NCBI RefSeq assembly: GCF_020084865.1
Contig: NZ_CP071953.1
Coordinates: forward strand, 1,860,001-1,924,000
Direction: 5' to 3'
DNA: 64,000 bases
From: Candidatus Kaistella beijingensis
GTDB taxonomy: Bacteria; Bacteroidota; Bacteroidia; Flavobacteriales; Weeksellaceae
Both the position numbers and the translations under genes were made by a program. Each line of letters opens with the position of its first letter. Within the stretch, counting starts at the first letter, position 1. Below the pieces are notes generated by a model. It saw only the letters and a program-made list of their open reading frames with translations. It did not search any database and was not told the origin of the DNA. Positions 48,510 to 57,687 of this stretch are shown piece by piece.

Positions 48510-50204
48510 CTATAGAATTCTATAAATCGGATAAAGCCCAACCGAACCTTCATAATATTCTGAATTCTTGTAAACCCAATCCAGTTGAGCATTTCCATCT
48601 TCTGCAAATTTTTTGTCGGCAGCTTTTTTCTTTTCAAATTCTGATTTAAGTTGCGGGTTTTTCTTTAACAATTCTGCGGCCGTATCTTCAAAAACATAGT
48701 CTGAGAAATATTCTTTTTGTCCTAAAATGGCGTCAAAAAAATTCCAGTTGAAGAAGGAGTCCGTTGCTTCCGGTTCCAATGTTTCGAGCAAATACTTCAC
48801 GCCTTCCTGTTTTGTGGAAACCAAATAATCACCTTTTCTGAATTTAACATTCGTATTTTCTTTGTTCTCTTTCGTGTCATAATGAAGATAATGACCTTCG
48901 TAGGGATTTTTCACCGTTTTGAAATCTGCAACTTTGTAAACCTCAATATTCATCAAAGAATCTTTGGAAATGGGCTGTATTTTTATATTGTTTCTTGTTA
49001 GAAATTCAATCACCTTATTTTCAGATTTTGGAATGATATAATAAGAAGGAATCGTAATTTCTTTGGTCGGTTTATATTCATTAAAGAATTTAACTTTTCG
49101 TGTGAAAGGCTTGGTTCTGTCATAAAAAAGTCTTGGCTTTCCTGAAACTTCGCTTGTTTTTTTTTCCGCTTCAAATCCATTGAAATCAATCAGTTGAAAT
49201 TTTGTACTGTCGATTTTCCATTGAATGGGATATTTTTTTCCAGGTTGTAATTCGGTGAAGCTTTCCGACATTAGTTTTTGAATTTCAGCAACATTTTTTT
49301 CAACATCATTAATGGAACTCAGCATATATTCGTAAGTCGCATTAACTCGGTCTTTGTATGGTTTTAGCATGTGCGTTTCGGCAACGGTTCCCAAAGTATT
49401 GAAAAGCGTGGTATAACCTGTCGCATAACGCGGTGAATCCATAAACGCAGGAAAACCTTCATCGGGAGAATCGCCGTGAATATTGACATAAGGCGTACAA
49501 AGAATTCCTTTCTTTTCTATTTCTCTCAAAATCTGTGGCTGCATTTTTTGGTTGAAATAATCGCCTAATTTTTTGCCCAATCTTTCCTTATTGGTAGAAA
49601 TATAAGTGAATAAATATTGATAATCCGCACCGTTACTCACATGATTGTCAATGAAATAAATCGGTTTGAAAGCTTGAAAAATTTGTTGAAAGCTTTTAGC
49701 ATTTTCGGTATCGTTCTTAATGAAGTCCCTGTTCAAATCAAAGTTTCTCGCATTTCCTCGGAAACCATATTCTTCCGGACCGTTTTGATTGGCTCTTGAA
49801 AAGCTTCCCCTTCGCAACATTCCTGAAATATTGTAGCATTGAATGGCGGCAATTCTCAGATTGTTTGCATTAATTTTTCCTGATGCCAAATCCCGCATCA
49901 ACATCATCGTCGCATCAATTCCGTCGGGTTCTCCCGGATGAATTCCGTTGTTGATGAGGATTACAGGATTTTTCTTACTTTTTGTATTATTAAAAACAAC
50001 AACTTTTATCGGTTCGCCGCCGTCGTCTTTACCAAAGTTTTCAATAGAAATCGTTTCAAAATTTTGGTCGAGATCATTGTAATATTTCACCATTTCTTCA
50101 TAAGTGGTGGTTTGGTTACCGTTGCCTTTTTCGTAAGGGGTTTTGAAATCTTGAGCAAAAGAAAATACGGTTTGAAGGAGAAAAAGTAGTGTGATTTTTT
50201 TCAT
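48510..50204 (-). CDS. M14 family metallocarboxypeptidase-like protein
   Basis: A 564-residue exported protein with signal peptide MKKITLLFLLQTVFSFAQ. The zinc motif HPGEPDG (residues near 93-99) corresponds to HxxE of M14 peptidases, the third ligand is in FIDNHVSNGADYQY (His near 186), and RNFDLNRDF matches the substrate-binding Arg region. The C-terminal half (from about 320) is a Lys/Tyr-rich domain that is not typical of pancreatic-type enzymes. It probably trims peptides in the periplasm. The catalytic Glu could not be identified with certainty. Confidence 0.88.
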   Translation of the reverse strand: MKKITLLFLLQTVFSFAQDFKTPYEKGNGNQTTTYEEMVKYYNDLDQNFETISIENFGKDDGGEPIKVVVFNNTKSKKNPVILINNGIHPGEPDGIDATMMLMRDLASGKINANNLRIAAIQCYNISGMLRRGSFSRANQNGPEEYGFRGNARNFDLNRDFIKNDTENAKSFQQIFQAFKPIYFIDNHVSNGADYQYLFTYISTNKERLGKKLGDYFNQKMQPQILREIEKKGILCTPYVNIHGDSPDEGFPAFMDSPRYATGYTTLFNTLGTVAETHMLKPYKDRVNATYEYMLSSINDVEKNVAEIQKLMSESFTELQPGKKYPIQWKIDSTKFQLIDFNGFEAEKKTSEVSGKPRLFYDRTKPFTRKVKFFNEYKPTKEITIPSYYIIPKSENKVIEFLTRNNIKIQPISKDSLMNIEVYKVADFKTVKNPYEGHYLHYDTKENKENTNVKFRKGDYLVSTKQEGVKYLLETLEPEATDSFFNWNFFDAILGQKEYFSDYVFEDTAAELLKKNPQLKSEFEKKKAADKKFAEDGNAQLDWVYKNSEYYEGSVGLYPIYRIL

Positions 50205-50245
50205 TGAGAGGAAAATTTAAACGAATATAAAAAGTAATGTTGTGA

Positions 50246-50698
50246 TTATTTTATTAATTCATTTAGTTTTCTTTTCATAATTACATTAAAATTACCATAA
50301 TTACCTCCTTCAATAGAAAACTTTGTATGGCTTACATCATGATGGCCTCCTAGCTTACTACTCCATAAGGAATCGTTGATTTGTTTTGCAGCATGAGTTG
50401 GAATATTATTATTATCTGTAAAAATTACAATTTTTTCAAACCCTTCTTCAAATTTTTCATTTTCACAGACTTCAAATCCAATTAATTTATATAAGTTTAT
50501 AAAGGATTGTAGTGTGCATTCTCGATTAATTTCTTGAGGCCAGAATCCAAAAAAATAATCATCTGGCCAATACCATTTTGTTGTATCTCCAAAAGCCCAA
50601 GCTATACAATTGTATGAATTTGTAATTGGACTTGTTATTATGAAAGGATCTTTAGAGGAATTAGGAAATTCTTTCGGTAATGATAATTGATCTTTCAT
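50246..50698 (-). CDS. DUF7689-type protein in an AT-rich cassette
   Basis: A 150-residue soluble protein whose pattern I associate with the DUF7689 family. It has YNCIAWAFGDTTKWYWPD near residue 28-45, an E-x-G-F-x-K-I-V-I-F strand, THAAKQINDSLWSSKLGG near 103-120 and a final EGGNYGNFNVIMKRK. The conserved Cys (YNC) and His (THAA) could be a cysteine-protease-like pair, but this is a guess. It overlaps the upstream gene by 38 bases and is the third gene of an AT-rich cassette. Function unknown. Confidence 0.75.
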   Translation of the reverse strand: MKDQLSLPKEFPNSSKDPFIITSPITNSYNCIAWAFGDTTKWYWPDDYFFGFWPQEINRECTLQSFINLYKLIGFEVCENEKFEEGFEKIVIFTDNNNIPTHAAKQINDSLWSSKLGGHHDVSHTKFSIEGGNYGNFNVIMKRKLNELIK

Positions 50699-51107
50699 TC
50701 AAATAATTTTTATCAGCCCATTCTAACCAATCTTTTCTCATTTGTTCATATACTCCTCTATTTTCTTCTTTAATCGGATTAATCCCAGTAATTTTATTAA
50801 GGGCCACAAACCAATATCCCCCTCCTTTTTTTAAGTCTTTAATAATCCATGGAAGTGCTGTCTTACCAATTTTAATAATATTAATATAATTGGAATTAGA
50901 AAAAATATTGTTCAAATTTGATTCAAAAATTATTTCTTCTTTCCATGCTTTTTTTAATTTTAAAAACTCTCTATATTCAACACTAATTTTTTTATGCTTA
51001 ACAAACAAGCTTGTTCCTTCAAAAAGTCTTACACTATTTGAAAATGAAGAACATACACTCTTTCCCTGTTGAGAAAAGGGAATACTATATTCAATATCAA
51101 ATTTCAT
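50661..51107 (-). CDS. Small unknown protein, middle gene of the AT-rich cassette
   Basis: A 148-residue protein. The N-terminal half (about 1-70) is variable. The C-terminal half has the pattern NYINIIKIGKTALPWIIKDL, then GGGYWFVALNKITGINPI and MRKDWLEWADKNY. I know this signature (HPxYxxIIxxGxxAIPxIL ... WFWALxxITGxxP ... WxxWxxxN) from many unlinked bacteria, with no known function; a short alpha-helical repeat is likely. Its ATG shares a base with the TIGR04255-gene stop (TAATG), indicating translational coupling, and its 3' end overlaps the next gene. Confidence 0.72.
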   Translation of the reverse strand: MKFDIEYSIPFSQQGKSVCSSFSNSVRLFEGTSLFVKHKKISVEYREFLKLKKAWKEEIIFESNLNNIFSNSNYINIIKIGKTALPWIIKDLKKGGGYWFVALNKITGINPIKEENRGVYEQMRKDWLEWADKNYLNERSIIITERIS

Positions 51108-51838
51108 TATTCAAAAAGATTTCTAGTGTTATCAGTTATAAAATCCTCAAATATAAGATTTTTCAATCTCCTCATATAATTAAATTCTTCCTTAAAAACT
51201 TTGTTGGTAAATTCAGATCTAATGAATTTTTGAATATTAATATCCAGAACAAAAGGTAAAACATATTTTTCTTTTTGTTGAAGAACGGTTTCAGTAACTA
51301 TAGCAACAAAACCATTATCACAAGGCACTTCTATCTGCATAAAAAAATGTGAATAATTTTGTGGTAAACATTTTGGAATTGGAGGCACATTAACAATATA
51401 ATCTTCAAAATCACCTATTGGTAAAGGGATTTTTATTTCATTAATATATCTTAAACTAATTTTTTCTACTTGAGAAACATTAAAAATGTTTTTATAAATT
51501 TCCCAAAAAAGGTTTCCTAAAGTGAAAAACTCTTCCCAATTTGAATAAGGGGAAAGGAAATTTAAGCTAAAACCATCTTTTCGAAATTGTAATTTTATAT
51601 TATTTTTTTCTATTATGAAACCTTGGAGAATTTCTTTTGATGAAACGACTTCAGGTTTTCCTTTTGCTATTTTTATTTCACCACCAAAACTTACTATATT
51701 ATTTCCAAGTTTAAAACCTTTTGGCAAAACCTTCTTAACGTCTTCTCTTGCTTGATCAAAATCAATTAGATTCAACTCTTTTAGATTTATATCTAATATT
51801 GCTTCCTTTATAGGAGAATTAGAATAAGTTTTAAACAT
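51107..51838 (-). CDS. TIGR04255 family protein
   Basis: A 243-residue soluble protein that fits TIGR04255 (described as a sporadically distributed family). Signatures are NSPIKEAILDINL at residues 7-19, LNFLSPYSNWEEFFTLGNLFWEIY near 108-131, ISLRYINEIKIPLPIGDFEDYI near 142-163 and the end RRLKNLIFEDFITDNTRNLFE. The family has no assigned biochemical function. Two lines of its DNA count about 14/60 and 12/60 G+C against about 22/60 in lepA next door, so this is probably acquired DNA. It is the first gene of the three-gene cassette. Confidence 0.85.
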   Translation of the reverse strand: MFKTYSNSPIKEAILDINLKELNLIDFDQAREDVKKVLPKGFKLGNNIVSFGGEIKIAKGKPEVVSSKEILQGFIIEKNNIKLQFRKDGFSLNFLSPYSNWEEFFTLGNLFWEIYKNIFNVSQVEKISLRYINEIKIPLPIGDFEDYIVNVPPIPKCLPQNYSHFFMQIEVPCDNGFVAIVTETVLQQKEKYVLPFVLDINIQKFIRSEFTNKVFKEEFNYMRRLKNLIFEDFITDNTRNLFE

Positions 51839-51890
51839 TATATATGATATCTAGTTTTACAAATATAATCAAAAAAATGGAAAAAAATAT

Positions 51891-53687
51891 TTAATCATTC
51901 AGTTTCAACACCGCCATAAATGCAGATTGTGGAACCTCTACTCTACCGATTTGTTTCATTTTTTTCTTACCTTCTTTCTGCTTTTCAAGGAGTTTTCTTT
52001 TACGTGAAATATCACCTCCATAACATTTTGCGGTAACATCTTTTCTCAACGCTTTGATGTTTTCTCTCGCAATAACTTTCGCTCCTAAAGCGGCTTGAAC
52101 CGCGATATCAAACTGCTGTCTCGGAATCAGTTCGCGCAATTTCTCACACATTCTTTTTCCGATGTAATAAGCGTTGCTTTCGTGGATTAATGAGGAAAGT
52201 GCATCTACCATATCGCCGTTAATCAAAATATCCATCTTCACCAATTTCGAGGCACGGAAACCAATCGGATGATAATCGAAAGAAGCATAACCTTTTGAAA
52301 TGGATTTTAAACGGTCATAAAAATCAAATACAACTTCAGACAACGGCATATTGAAAACCAATTCCACACGATCGGAAGTCAAATAACTTTGATTCACGAT
52401 TTCTCCACGTTTCTCGATACATAAAGTCATTACAGGTCCAACAAAATCAGACTTGGTGATGATAGAAGCTTTGATATACGGTTCTTCCACGCGGTCCATC
52501 GTCATAGGATCCATCATTTCCGAAGGGTTATTGATCAGAATTGCAGTTTCCGGATCTTTCTTCGAATAACCGTGATAAGAAACGTTTGGAACAGTGGTGA
52601 TCACGTTCATGTCAAACTCACGATCCAGTCTTTCCTGAACAATTTCCATGTGAAGCATTCCCAAGAATCCGCAACGGAAACCAAAACCGAGCGCCGCAGA
52701 ACTTTCCGGCTCGAATACTAAAGAAGCATCGTTCAAACGAAGTTTTTCTAATGAAACCCTTAATTCCTCAAAATCCTCAGATTCAATCGGATAAATTCCG
52801 GCGAATACCATGGGTTTTACTTCCTCAAATCCTTCAATTGCCTTTGTAGCAGGATTTTCAAAAGAGGTAATTGTATCTCCAACTTTTACTTCTCTCGCAT
52901 CTTTAATTCCTGAAATAATATAACCAACGTCACCTGTTTTGATAACAGATTTTGGAGCTTGTTTTAATTTTAAAGTCCCCACTTCATCGGCGTCATAAGT
53001 TTTACCCGTCGCCATGAATTTTACTTTTTCTCCTTTTTTGATGCTTCCGTTCACGACTTTAAAGTACGCTTCAATTCCGCGAAAAGGATTGTAAACCGAG
53101 TCGAAAATCAATGCTTGAAGCGGTCCGTTTTCTTCTCCAACTGGAGCAGGAATTCTTTCCACGATTTGCTCCAAAAGATGATGAACTCCTTCTCCGGTTT
53201 TTCCAGAAACGCGCAAAACATCTTCATAATCACAACCGATTAAGTTCATGATTTCATCGGTTACTTCTTCAGGATTTGCGGAAGGAAGGTCAATTTTGTT
53301 CAGAATAGGAATAATCGTCAAATCATTTTCCAACGCCAAATATAAATTGCTTATCGTTTGAGCCTGAATACTTTGCGCGGCATCAACAATTAGAAGCGCA
53401 CCTTCGCAAGCTGCAATGGAACGGGAAACCTCGTAAGAAAAATCCACGTGTCCCGGTGTGTCGATAAGGTTTAAAATATATTTTTCCCCATTCAACTCAT
53501 AATCCATTTGGATGGCGTGAGATTTTATGGTGATTCCTCGTTCTTTTTCCAAATCCATATCGTCCAAGGTTTGGGATTGCAACTCACGCTGCGTCACGGT
53601 ATTGGTATATTCCAAAAGCCGATCCGCCAAAGTTGATTTTCCGTGGTCGATATGTGCAATGATGCAGAAATTTCGTATGTTTTTCAT
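51891..53687 (-). CDS. lepA: Elongation factor 4 (LepA)
   Basis: A 598-residue translational GTPase that back-translocates or aids initiation on the ribosome. G1 [10 protein letters not shown] is at residues 10-19, RGITIKS and [12 protein letters not shown] follow, then NKIDLPSA. The LepA-specific C-terminal domain is present ([25 protein letters not shown] near 555-579). ATG at 53687 is followed by the normal [13 protein letters not shown] start. A TAAATTTG -7-like element lies just upstream on the minus strand (53707-53714). Confidence 0.97.
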   Translation of the reverse strand: MKNIRNFCIIAHIDHGKSTLADRLLEYTNTVTQRELQSQTLDDMDLEKERGITIKSHAIQMDYELNGEKYILNLIDTPGHVDFSYEVSRSIAACEGALLIVDAAQSIQAQTISNLYLALENDLTIIPILNKIDLPSANPEEVTDEIMNLIGCDYEDVLRVSGKTGEGVHHLLEQIVERIPAPVGEENGPLQALIFDSVYNPFRGIEAYFKVVNGSIKKGEKVKFMATGKTYDADEVGTLKLKQAPKSVIKTGDVGYIISGIKDAREVKVGDTITSFENPATKAIEGFEEVKPMVFAGIYPIESEDFEELRVSLEKLRLNDASLVFEPESSAALGFGFRCGFLGMLHMEIVQERLDREFDMNVITTVPNVSYHGYSKKDPETAILINNPSEMMDPMTMDRVEEPYIKASIITKSDFVGPVMTLCIEKRGEIVNQSYLTSDRVELVFNMPLSEVVFDFYDRLKSISKGYASFDYHPIGFRASKLVKMDILINGDMVDALSSLIHESNAYYIGKRMCEKLRELIPRQQFDIAVQAALGAKVIARENIKALRKDVTAKCYGGDISRKRKLLEKQKEGKKKMKQIGRVEVPQSAFMAVLKLND

Positions 53688-53706
53688 TGATTTTTCAGAT
53701 AGTTTG

Positions 53707-53714
53707 CAAATTTA
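53707..53714 (-). promoter_or_regulatory. TAAATTTG -7 element upstream of lepA
   Basis: Minus-strand TAAATTTG matches TAnnTTTG, 19 bases before the lepA ATG. No TTG at the usual distance. Confidence 0.45.
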
Positions 53715-53752
53715 GTGTTTTTCGCTTTAATAAGGGTTTAAATTTTAGCGTA

Positions 53753-53794
53753 TTAAAAAAGAACGACCTCCACAAAAATTTCTGTAGAGGTCGC
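53753..53794 (-). terminator. Terminator of the sigma-factor operon
   Basis: On the minus strand CGACCTCTACA (53793-53783) pairs with TGTGGAGGTCG (53774-53764) with one wobble, followed by TTCTTTTTT. It ends the Spy-like gene. Confidence 0.9.
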
Positions 53795-53817
53795 TCAAAC
53801 ATTAAAAAAATAAACTA

Positions 53818-54327
53818 TTATGGTCGCCTACTCTGCGAACGCTGTGGTCCGTCTTCTTTTCTGTCTAAAATTTTGTTTCGCATTCTGCCTTCAGTTTGGT
53901 ACATCTGCAACACCTGTTGCGGTTTGATGACTTTCATGAATTTTTGCGAGTATGCTTTTCTGTTGTCGAGCAATTGTTGACCTACTTCAAAACTTTGGTT
54001 TAATTGCTGTTTTGCCTCTTCATCGCTCATATTTTCATAATCTTCATTGGGCTTGAACTTGCTTTTTATTTCATTCTGTTTTTCCTGATATTCGTTGTAA
54101 AGTTTTTTAAACTCTTCCTGATCATTTTGCGGGACATCCAATTGAGAAACAACCATATTTTGACGAAACTGTTTCAACAAAGACATTCTTTCCTGTGGAC
54201 TCATTTTCTGGATGATTGCTTTCCTTTCGTCGGGCTTCATTGTTTTCCAGTCGTACTTCTGTTCCTGTGCAAATGTATTTTGCAAGCCTAAACCCGAAAT
54301 AATCAGTATTAATAAAATCTTTTTCAT
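53818..54327 (-). CDS. Spy/CpxP-like periplasmic protein
   Basis: A 169-residue exported helical protein: signal peptide MKKILLILIISGLGLQNTFAQ, then Lys/Gln/Glu-rich helices (KMSPQERMSLLKQFRQNM, QEEFKKLYNEYQEKQNEI, QQLLDNRKAYSQKFMKV) with a basic tail. The layout resembles Spy/CpxP-type envelope chaperones, though the LTxxQ motif is not visible. It is seven bases downstream of a membrane protein gene and co-transcribed with an ECF sigma factor, which supports an envelope-stress role. Function is not proven. Confidence 0.75.
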   Translation of the reverse strand: MKKILLILIISGLGLQNTFAQEQKYDWKTMKPDERKAIIQKMSPQERMSLLKQFRQNMVVSQLDVPQNDQEEFKKLYNEYQEKQNEIKSKFKPNEDYENMSDEEAKQQLNQSFEVGQQLLDNRKAYSQKFMKVIKPQQVLQMYQTEGRMRNKILDRKEDGPQRSQSRRP

Positions 54328-54334
54328 ACGTTTT

Positions 54335-55000
54335 TTAGTTATACAAATCCAGATAAATATCCTGTTCTACATTTTTGCCTAAATCTGCCAATTCTGCGGA
54401 AGTAAAGCTAGATAGAACTTGGTCTACCTGAATTTCTGGATTTTGCTGCACATACTCCTTTTTCTTTGCCGTAGTTCTTTCCACATTTGTTGCAGCGATG
54501 GTCATTGGTTTTATACTTATTTTTTGATTTGCGGGAGCTGCGGAAGTTAAATCTTCCTCTAAAGTTTTCAGTGCAACCACCTCTTCATTTTGTGGCTTAG
54601 AATCTGGCTCTGAATAAGTTGCAGGCTGTGTTTCATTGTTTTCGGGAGCAACATTTTCTGTAACATACACGGGATCTGCAACTTTATCTTGATTCACGAA
54701 AAACGTAATTCCAAAGAACATCGTGATTGCGGCAGCGGCCGCATAAACCCAGTTCATCTTCACAATTCTGCCTTCTTTCTTGGCTTCAACCGGCTGAACT
54801 TCCTGCAAAACTTTTGCCTGCATATTTTCAAAAAAACCTTGAGGTGTTTTAAAAATATTCTTGCGTTCCAAATTCTCAACGTCGAACTCATTTCCAAAAG
54901 AAACTTGCTGCAAGACTTTTCCCTGCATTTCTTCCAAAAAACTTTCGGGTGTTTTGAAGATGTTTTTGCGTTCTAAATTTTCTATATCTAAATTTTTCAT
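54335..55000 (-). CDS. Membrane protein in anti-sigma position, with duplicated N-terminal motif
   Basis: A 221-residue bitopic protein downstream of a sigma factor gene, in the place of an anti-sigma factor. One helix lies near residues 88-108 (NWVYAAAAAITMFFGITFFV). Before it, a motif of about 30 residues is present twice (NLERKNIFKTPESFLEEMQGKVL at 8-30 and NLERKNIFKTPQGFFENMQAKVL at 43-65), with period 35 residues. The periplasmic part is Glu/Ser/Pro-rich. No zinc HxxxCxxC motif is seen, so an anti-sigma role is inferred from position only. Confidence 0.75.
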   Translation of the reverse strand: MKNLDIENLERKNIFKTPESFLEEMQGKVLQQVSFGNEFDVENLERKNIFKTPQGFFENMQAKVLQEVQPVEAKKEGRIVKMNWVYAAAAAITMFFGITFFVNQDKVADPVYVTENVAPENNETQPATYSEPDSKPQNEEVVALKTLEEDLTSAAPANQKISIKPMTIAATNVERTTAKKKEYVQQNPEIQVDQVLSSFTSAELADLGKNVEQDIYLDLYN

Positions 55001-55048
55001 TTGGTCGTGGTCTTGCTTTTCAGATTTTAAAGTTCAGATTCTTAAAAA

Positions 55049-55600
55049 CTATTCTTCGTAATTTGCTTTTAAAAAATCTTCCACTTTTTGTTTCGCGTAA
55101 TGATAATTGGTCTTCAAAGTTCCGACCGACATATCCAAAATTTGCGATATTTCCTCGTAGGGTAAATCTTCGTAATATCTCATCGTGAAAACCAATTTCT
55201 GCTTTTCGGGCAAGGTTTGGATGGCCTTCTGCAACAAAATCTGTATTTCTTCTGCATCCGATTCCACGTTTTCTGCAACTAGATTTTGTAGGTAATATTC
55301 AGCATCTTCATCAGTTTTCTGCATTCTCTTCAGCTTGTTGAGTTGCTGTAGTGATTCGTTTGTCGCAATTCTGTACAACCAAGTATATAATTGGCTGTCC
55401 TGCTTGAATTGATGGAAATTTTGATACGCTTTAATAAAAGTGTCCTGCAAAACATCCTGCGCCAAATCGTGATCCACAATCAATCTGCGAATATGCCAAT
55501 ACAATCTGCTTTGGTAAGCATCCATCATCAATTGAACACCTTTGTTGCGTGTTCTCTCGACGGACATCAACGCTATAATTTCGCTTTCCTTAATCTTCAT
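55049..55600 (-). CDS. ECF-type RNA polymerase sigma factor
   Basis: A 183-residue sigma-70-family protein. Region 2 contains LYWHIRRLIVDHDLAQDVLQDTFIKAYQNFHQF, region 2.4 LYTWLYRIATNESLQQLNK, and region 4 LPEKQKLVFTMRYYEDLPYEEISQILDMSVGTLKTNYHYAKQKVEDFL. It probably directs RNA polymerase to envelope-related promoters and is followed by its putative membrane partner and a Spy-like protein in one operon. Start at 55600 is plausible but a later Met (codon 12) is possible. Confidence 0.93.
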   Translation of the reverse strand: MKIKESEIIALMSVERTRNKGVQLMMDAYQSRLYWHIRRLIVDHDLAQDVLQDTFIKAYQNFHQFKQDSQLYTWLYRIATNESLQQLNKLKRMQKTDEDAEYYLQNLVAENVESDAEEIQILLQKAIQTLPEKQKLVFTMRYYEDLPYEEISQILDMSVGTLKTNYHYAKQKVEDFLKANYEE

Positions 55601-55680
55601 TGAGATGCTTCGTTGTTTTGATGGTAAATTTAGTTAAAAGTTAAATAATTATTTCAATTTTTAGTCCAAACCAAAATAAT

Positions 55681-55688
55681 TATCTTTG
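55681..55688 (+). promoter_or_regulatory. TATCTTTG -7 element abutting the DUF2520 gene
   Basis: TATCTTTG ends five bases before the ATG at 55694, predicting a leaderless or nearly leaderless transcript as at mraZ and the GH3 gene. Confidence 0.55.
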
Positions 55689-55693
55689 TTGAT

Positions 55694-56446
55694 ATGAAGA
55701 CTGTCCTCATCGGTTCCGGAAATGTTGCGTATCATTTAGCCAAAGCTTTTCATCAAAATCACATTGAAGTTTCCCAAATTTTTGGGCGAAATGAAAATGA
55801 TTTAAAGGCTATTTCTGATGAGTTGAACATTCCTTTCTCCACAATAGGTTTAACGGATGCAGATTTATATATAATTTGTGTGAATGACGATTCCATCGCG
55901 GAAGTTTCAAAAATGATTACTAAAGAAAACTGTTTGGTTGCACATACTTCTGGTTCTTTAACAAAAGAAATTTTAGACGGAAATTATAGAAAGGCAAGTT
56001 TTTACCCGCTTCAAACTTTTTCGAAATCCAAAGAATTAAATTACGCGGAAATTCCGTTTTTTATTGAAGCAGAAAATAAAAATGATGTTGAAACTTTAAA
56101 AAAAATTGCTTTTAAAATTTCCAAAAATGTAATGGAGAGCGATTATGAAAAACGGAAATATATTCACTTAACCGCAGTTTTTGCGTGTAATTTTGTAAAC
56201 CATCTTTTTGCAAGAGCGAAAGAAATTTCTGATTCTCAAAACATACCTTTTAATTATTTTCTTCCTTTGATTGATGAAACGGTTTCTAAAATTCACGAAG
56301 TTGAACCGAAATTAGCGCAAACCGGTCCCGCCGTAAGAAATGATGGTAGAATTTTAAAAATTCATGAAAGTTTAATTTCAGATGAAGAACATTTGAAAAT
56401 CTACCAAACCATGAACGAATCCATAAAAAAAATGTATGAGTTATAA
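55694..56446 (+). CDS. Rossmann-like DUF2520 domain protein
   Basis: A 250-residue two-domain protein: an N-terminal NAD(P)-binding fold (LIGSGNVAYHLAKAF at residues 5-19, with VAHTSGS near 94-100) and a C-terminal helical DUF2520 domain with FACNFVNHLFARAKEI and QTGPAVRNDGRILKIHE. It resembles short 6-phosphogluconate-dehydrogenase-like reductases, and the substrate is not known. It overlaps kdsC by 11 bases, so the two are translationally linked. Confidence 0.9.
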   Translation: MKTVLIGSGNVAYHLAKAFHQNHIEVSQIFGRNENDLKAISDELNIPFSTIGLTDADLYIICVNDDSIAEVSKMITKENCLVAHTSGSLTKEILDGNYRKASFYPLQTFSKSKELNYAEIPFFIEAENKNDVETLKKIAFKISKNVMESDYEKRKYIHLTAVFACNFVNHLFARAKEISDSQNIPFNYFLPLIDETVSKIHEVEPKLAQTGPAVRNDGRILKIHESLISDEEHLKIYQTMNESIKKMYEL

Positions 56447-56954
56447 ATCGAATTTAAAAAATATAAAAGCTTTCGTGTTCGATGTAGACGGCGTTTTCAC
56501 CGACGGAAGTGTTTACTTGATGCCGGATAAAAGCATGTGTCGAGTGATGAACGTTCTCGATGGTTATGCGGTGGTGAAAGCCATTAAAAACGATTACAAA
56601 ATCTGCGTTATTACGGGAGGAGACGATCCAATGGTGAGAAACAGAATCCATTATTTAGGAATTACTGATTATTATGCGAAGATTTCGAACAAATTAGAAA
56701 AATTTGAAGAATTTAAGGAAAAATACAATTTAAAAAACGAGGAAATTCTCACAATGGGCGATGATTTACCCGATATTTCGATGATGAAAATTTCAGGAAT
56801 TTCTGCATGTCCTGAAAATTCTGTTCCAGAAGTAAAAGCGATTTCCGATTATATTTGTCCTATTCCAGGTGGAAAAGGGGCGGTGCGCGATGTGATTGAG
56901 CAGGTAATGAAATTTCAGGGAAAATGGATTTTGGACGACACAAAAAGTGTTTGA
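56436..56954 (+). CDS. kdsC: HAD phosphatase KdsC-like (Kdo-8-phosphate phosphatase)
   Basis: A 172-residue HAD-superfamily hydrolase. Motif I is DVDGVFTDG near residues 16-24, the Thr motif ITGGDDPMVRNR near 59-70 and the Asp motif MGDDLPDISMM near 108-118. It matches C0-type KdsC enzymes, which make Kdo for LPS inner core. The stop codon lies in the first units of a period-8 array (56949-56980). It is followed by maf. Confidence 0.88.
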   Translation: MSYKSNLKNIKAFVFDVDGVFTDGSVYLMPDKSMCRVMNVLDGYAVVKAIKNDYKICVITGGDDPMVRNRIHYLGITDYYAKISNKLEKFEEFKEKYNLKNEEILTMGDDLPDISMMKISGISACPENSVPEVKAISDYICPIPGGKGAVRDVIEQVMKFQGKWILDDTKSV

Positions 56955-56980
56955 GGGTTTGAGTGTGGGAGCGTTTGATC
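56949..56980. repeat. Octamer array after kdsC (GTTTGAGN units)
   Basis: GTTTGAGG, GTTTGAGT, GTGGGAGC, GTTTGATC in tandem, the first unit containing the kdsC TGA stop (56952-56954). No inverted partner arm was seen nearby. Confidence 0.65.
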
Positions 56981-57039
56981 GTTCTTCTTAGGGACAAATC
57001 GTGATTAGTCCAAAAAAACAACGTTTTATATTAATTTGC

Positions 57040-57597
57040 ATGAAAATATTATTAGCCTCAAATTCTCCTCGAAGAAAAGAATTGCTTCAAAGTTTGGGTT
57101 TTGATTTTGAAGTGGTTTCTATCGAATGTGATGAAAATTTTCCAAGCGATTTACCTGCAGAACGTGTTGCAGCGTACATTTCAGAATTGAAGTCGAATGC
57201 TTTCAGAACATTAAAAGAAGGTGAAGTTTTAATTACTTCCGATACGGTTGTTGCAATGGATGGAGAAATTTTGGGTAAACCAAAAGATGAAAATGATGCG
57301 AAAGAAATGCTGGAAAAACTTTCAGGAAAAACTCATGAAGTTTTCACTGCTATTACAATTAAAACTTTAGATAAAACCATTTCTAGGACCGATGTCGCCA
57401 ATGTTGAATTCGAGTCTATAACCGATTCAGAATGTGACTTTTATCTCAAAAAATATAAGCCGTTCGATAAAGCTGGAAGCTATGGAATTCAGGAATGGTT
57501 GGGAATGGCAAAAATCAAAAAAATCGAGGGAAGTTTTTATACGATTATGGGACTTCCTACGCATTTGATTTATTCTATTTTAAAAGATTTGGAATAA
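57040..57597 (+). CDS. maf: Maf family nucleotide pyrophosphatase
   Basis: A 185-residue Maf-type dTTP/UTP pyrophosphatase. Residues 4-15 give the phosphate loop LASNSPRRKELL, SDTVVAMDGEILGKPKD is near 68-84, GKTHEVFTAI near 96-105, and FDKAGSYGIQEWLGM near 145-159. The frame is open from a GTG at 57001, but the ATG at 57040 (MKILLASNSPRR) is the normal start. It may clean non-canonical nucleotides or arrest septation. It sits between kdsC and the PorW/SprE-like gene on the same strand. Confidence 0.95.
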   Translation: MKILLASNSPRRKELLQSLGFDFEVVSIECDENFPSDLPAERVAAYISELKSNAFRTLKEGEVLITSDTVVAMDGEILGKPKDENDAKEMLEKLSGKTHEVFTAITIKTLDKTISRTDVANVEFESITDSECDFYLKKYKPFDKAGSYGIQEWLGMAKIKKIEGSFYTIMGLPTHLIYSILKDLE

Positions 57598-57687
57598 GTC
57601 GTTCTTAAAAATAAAAATTCTTTATTTTTACAGAAATTAACTGGCTTTTCTACAATAAATTGCCGGTTTGAAAGTTATTACAGCATA

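Noticed and set aside
57001..57039. Upstream GTG start for maf
   Set aside because: The ATG at 57040 gives MKILLASNSPRR, the canonical Maf N-terminus; the extension is not family-like.
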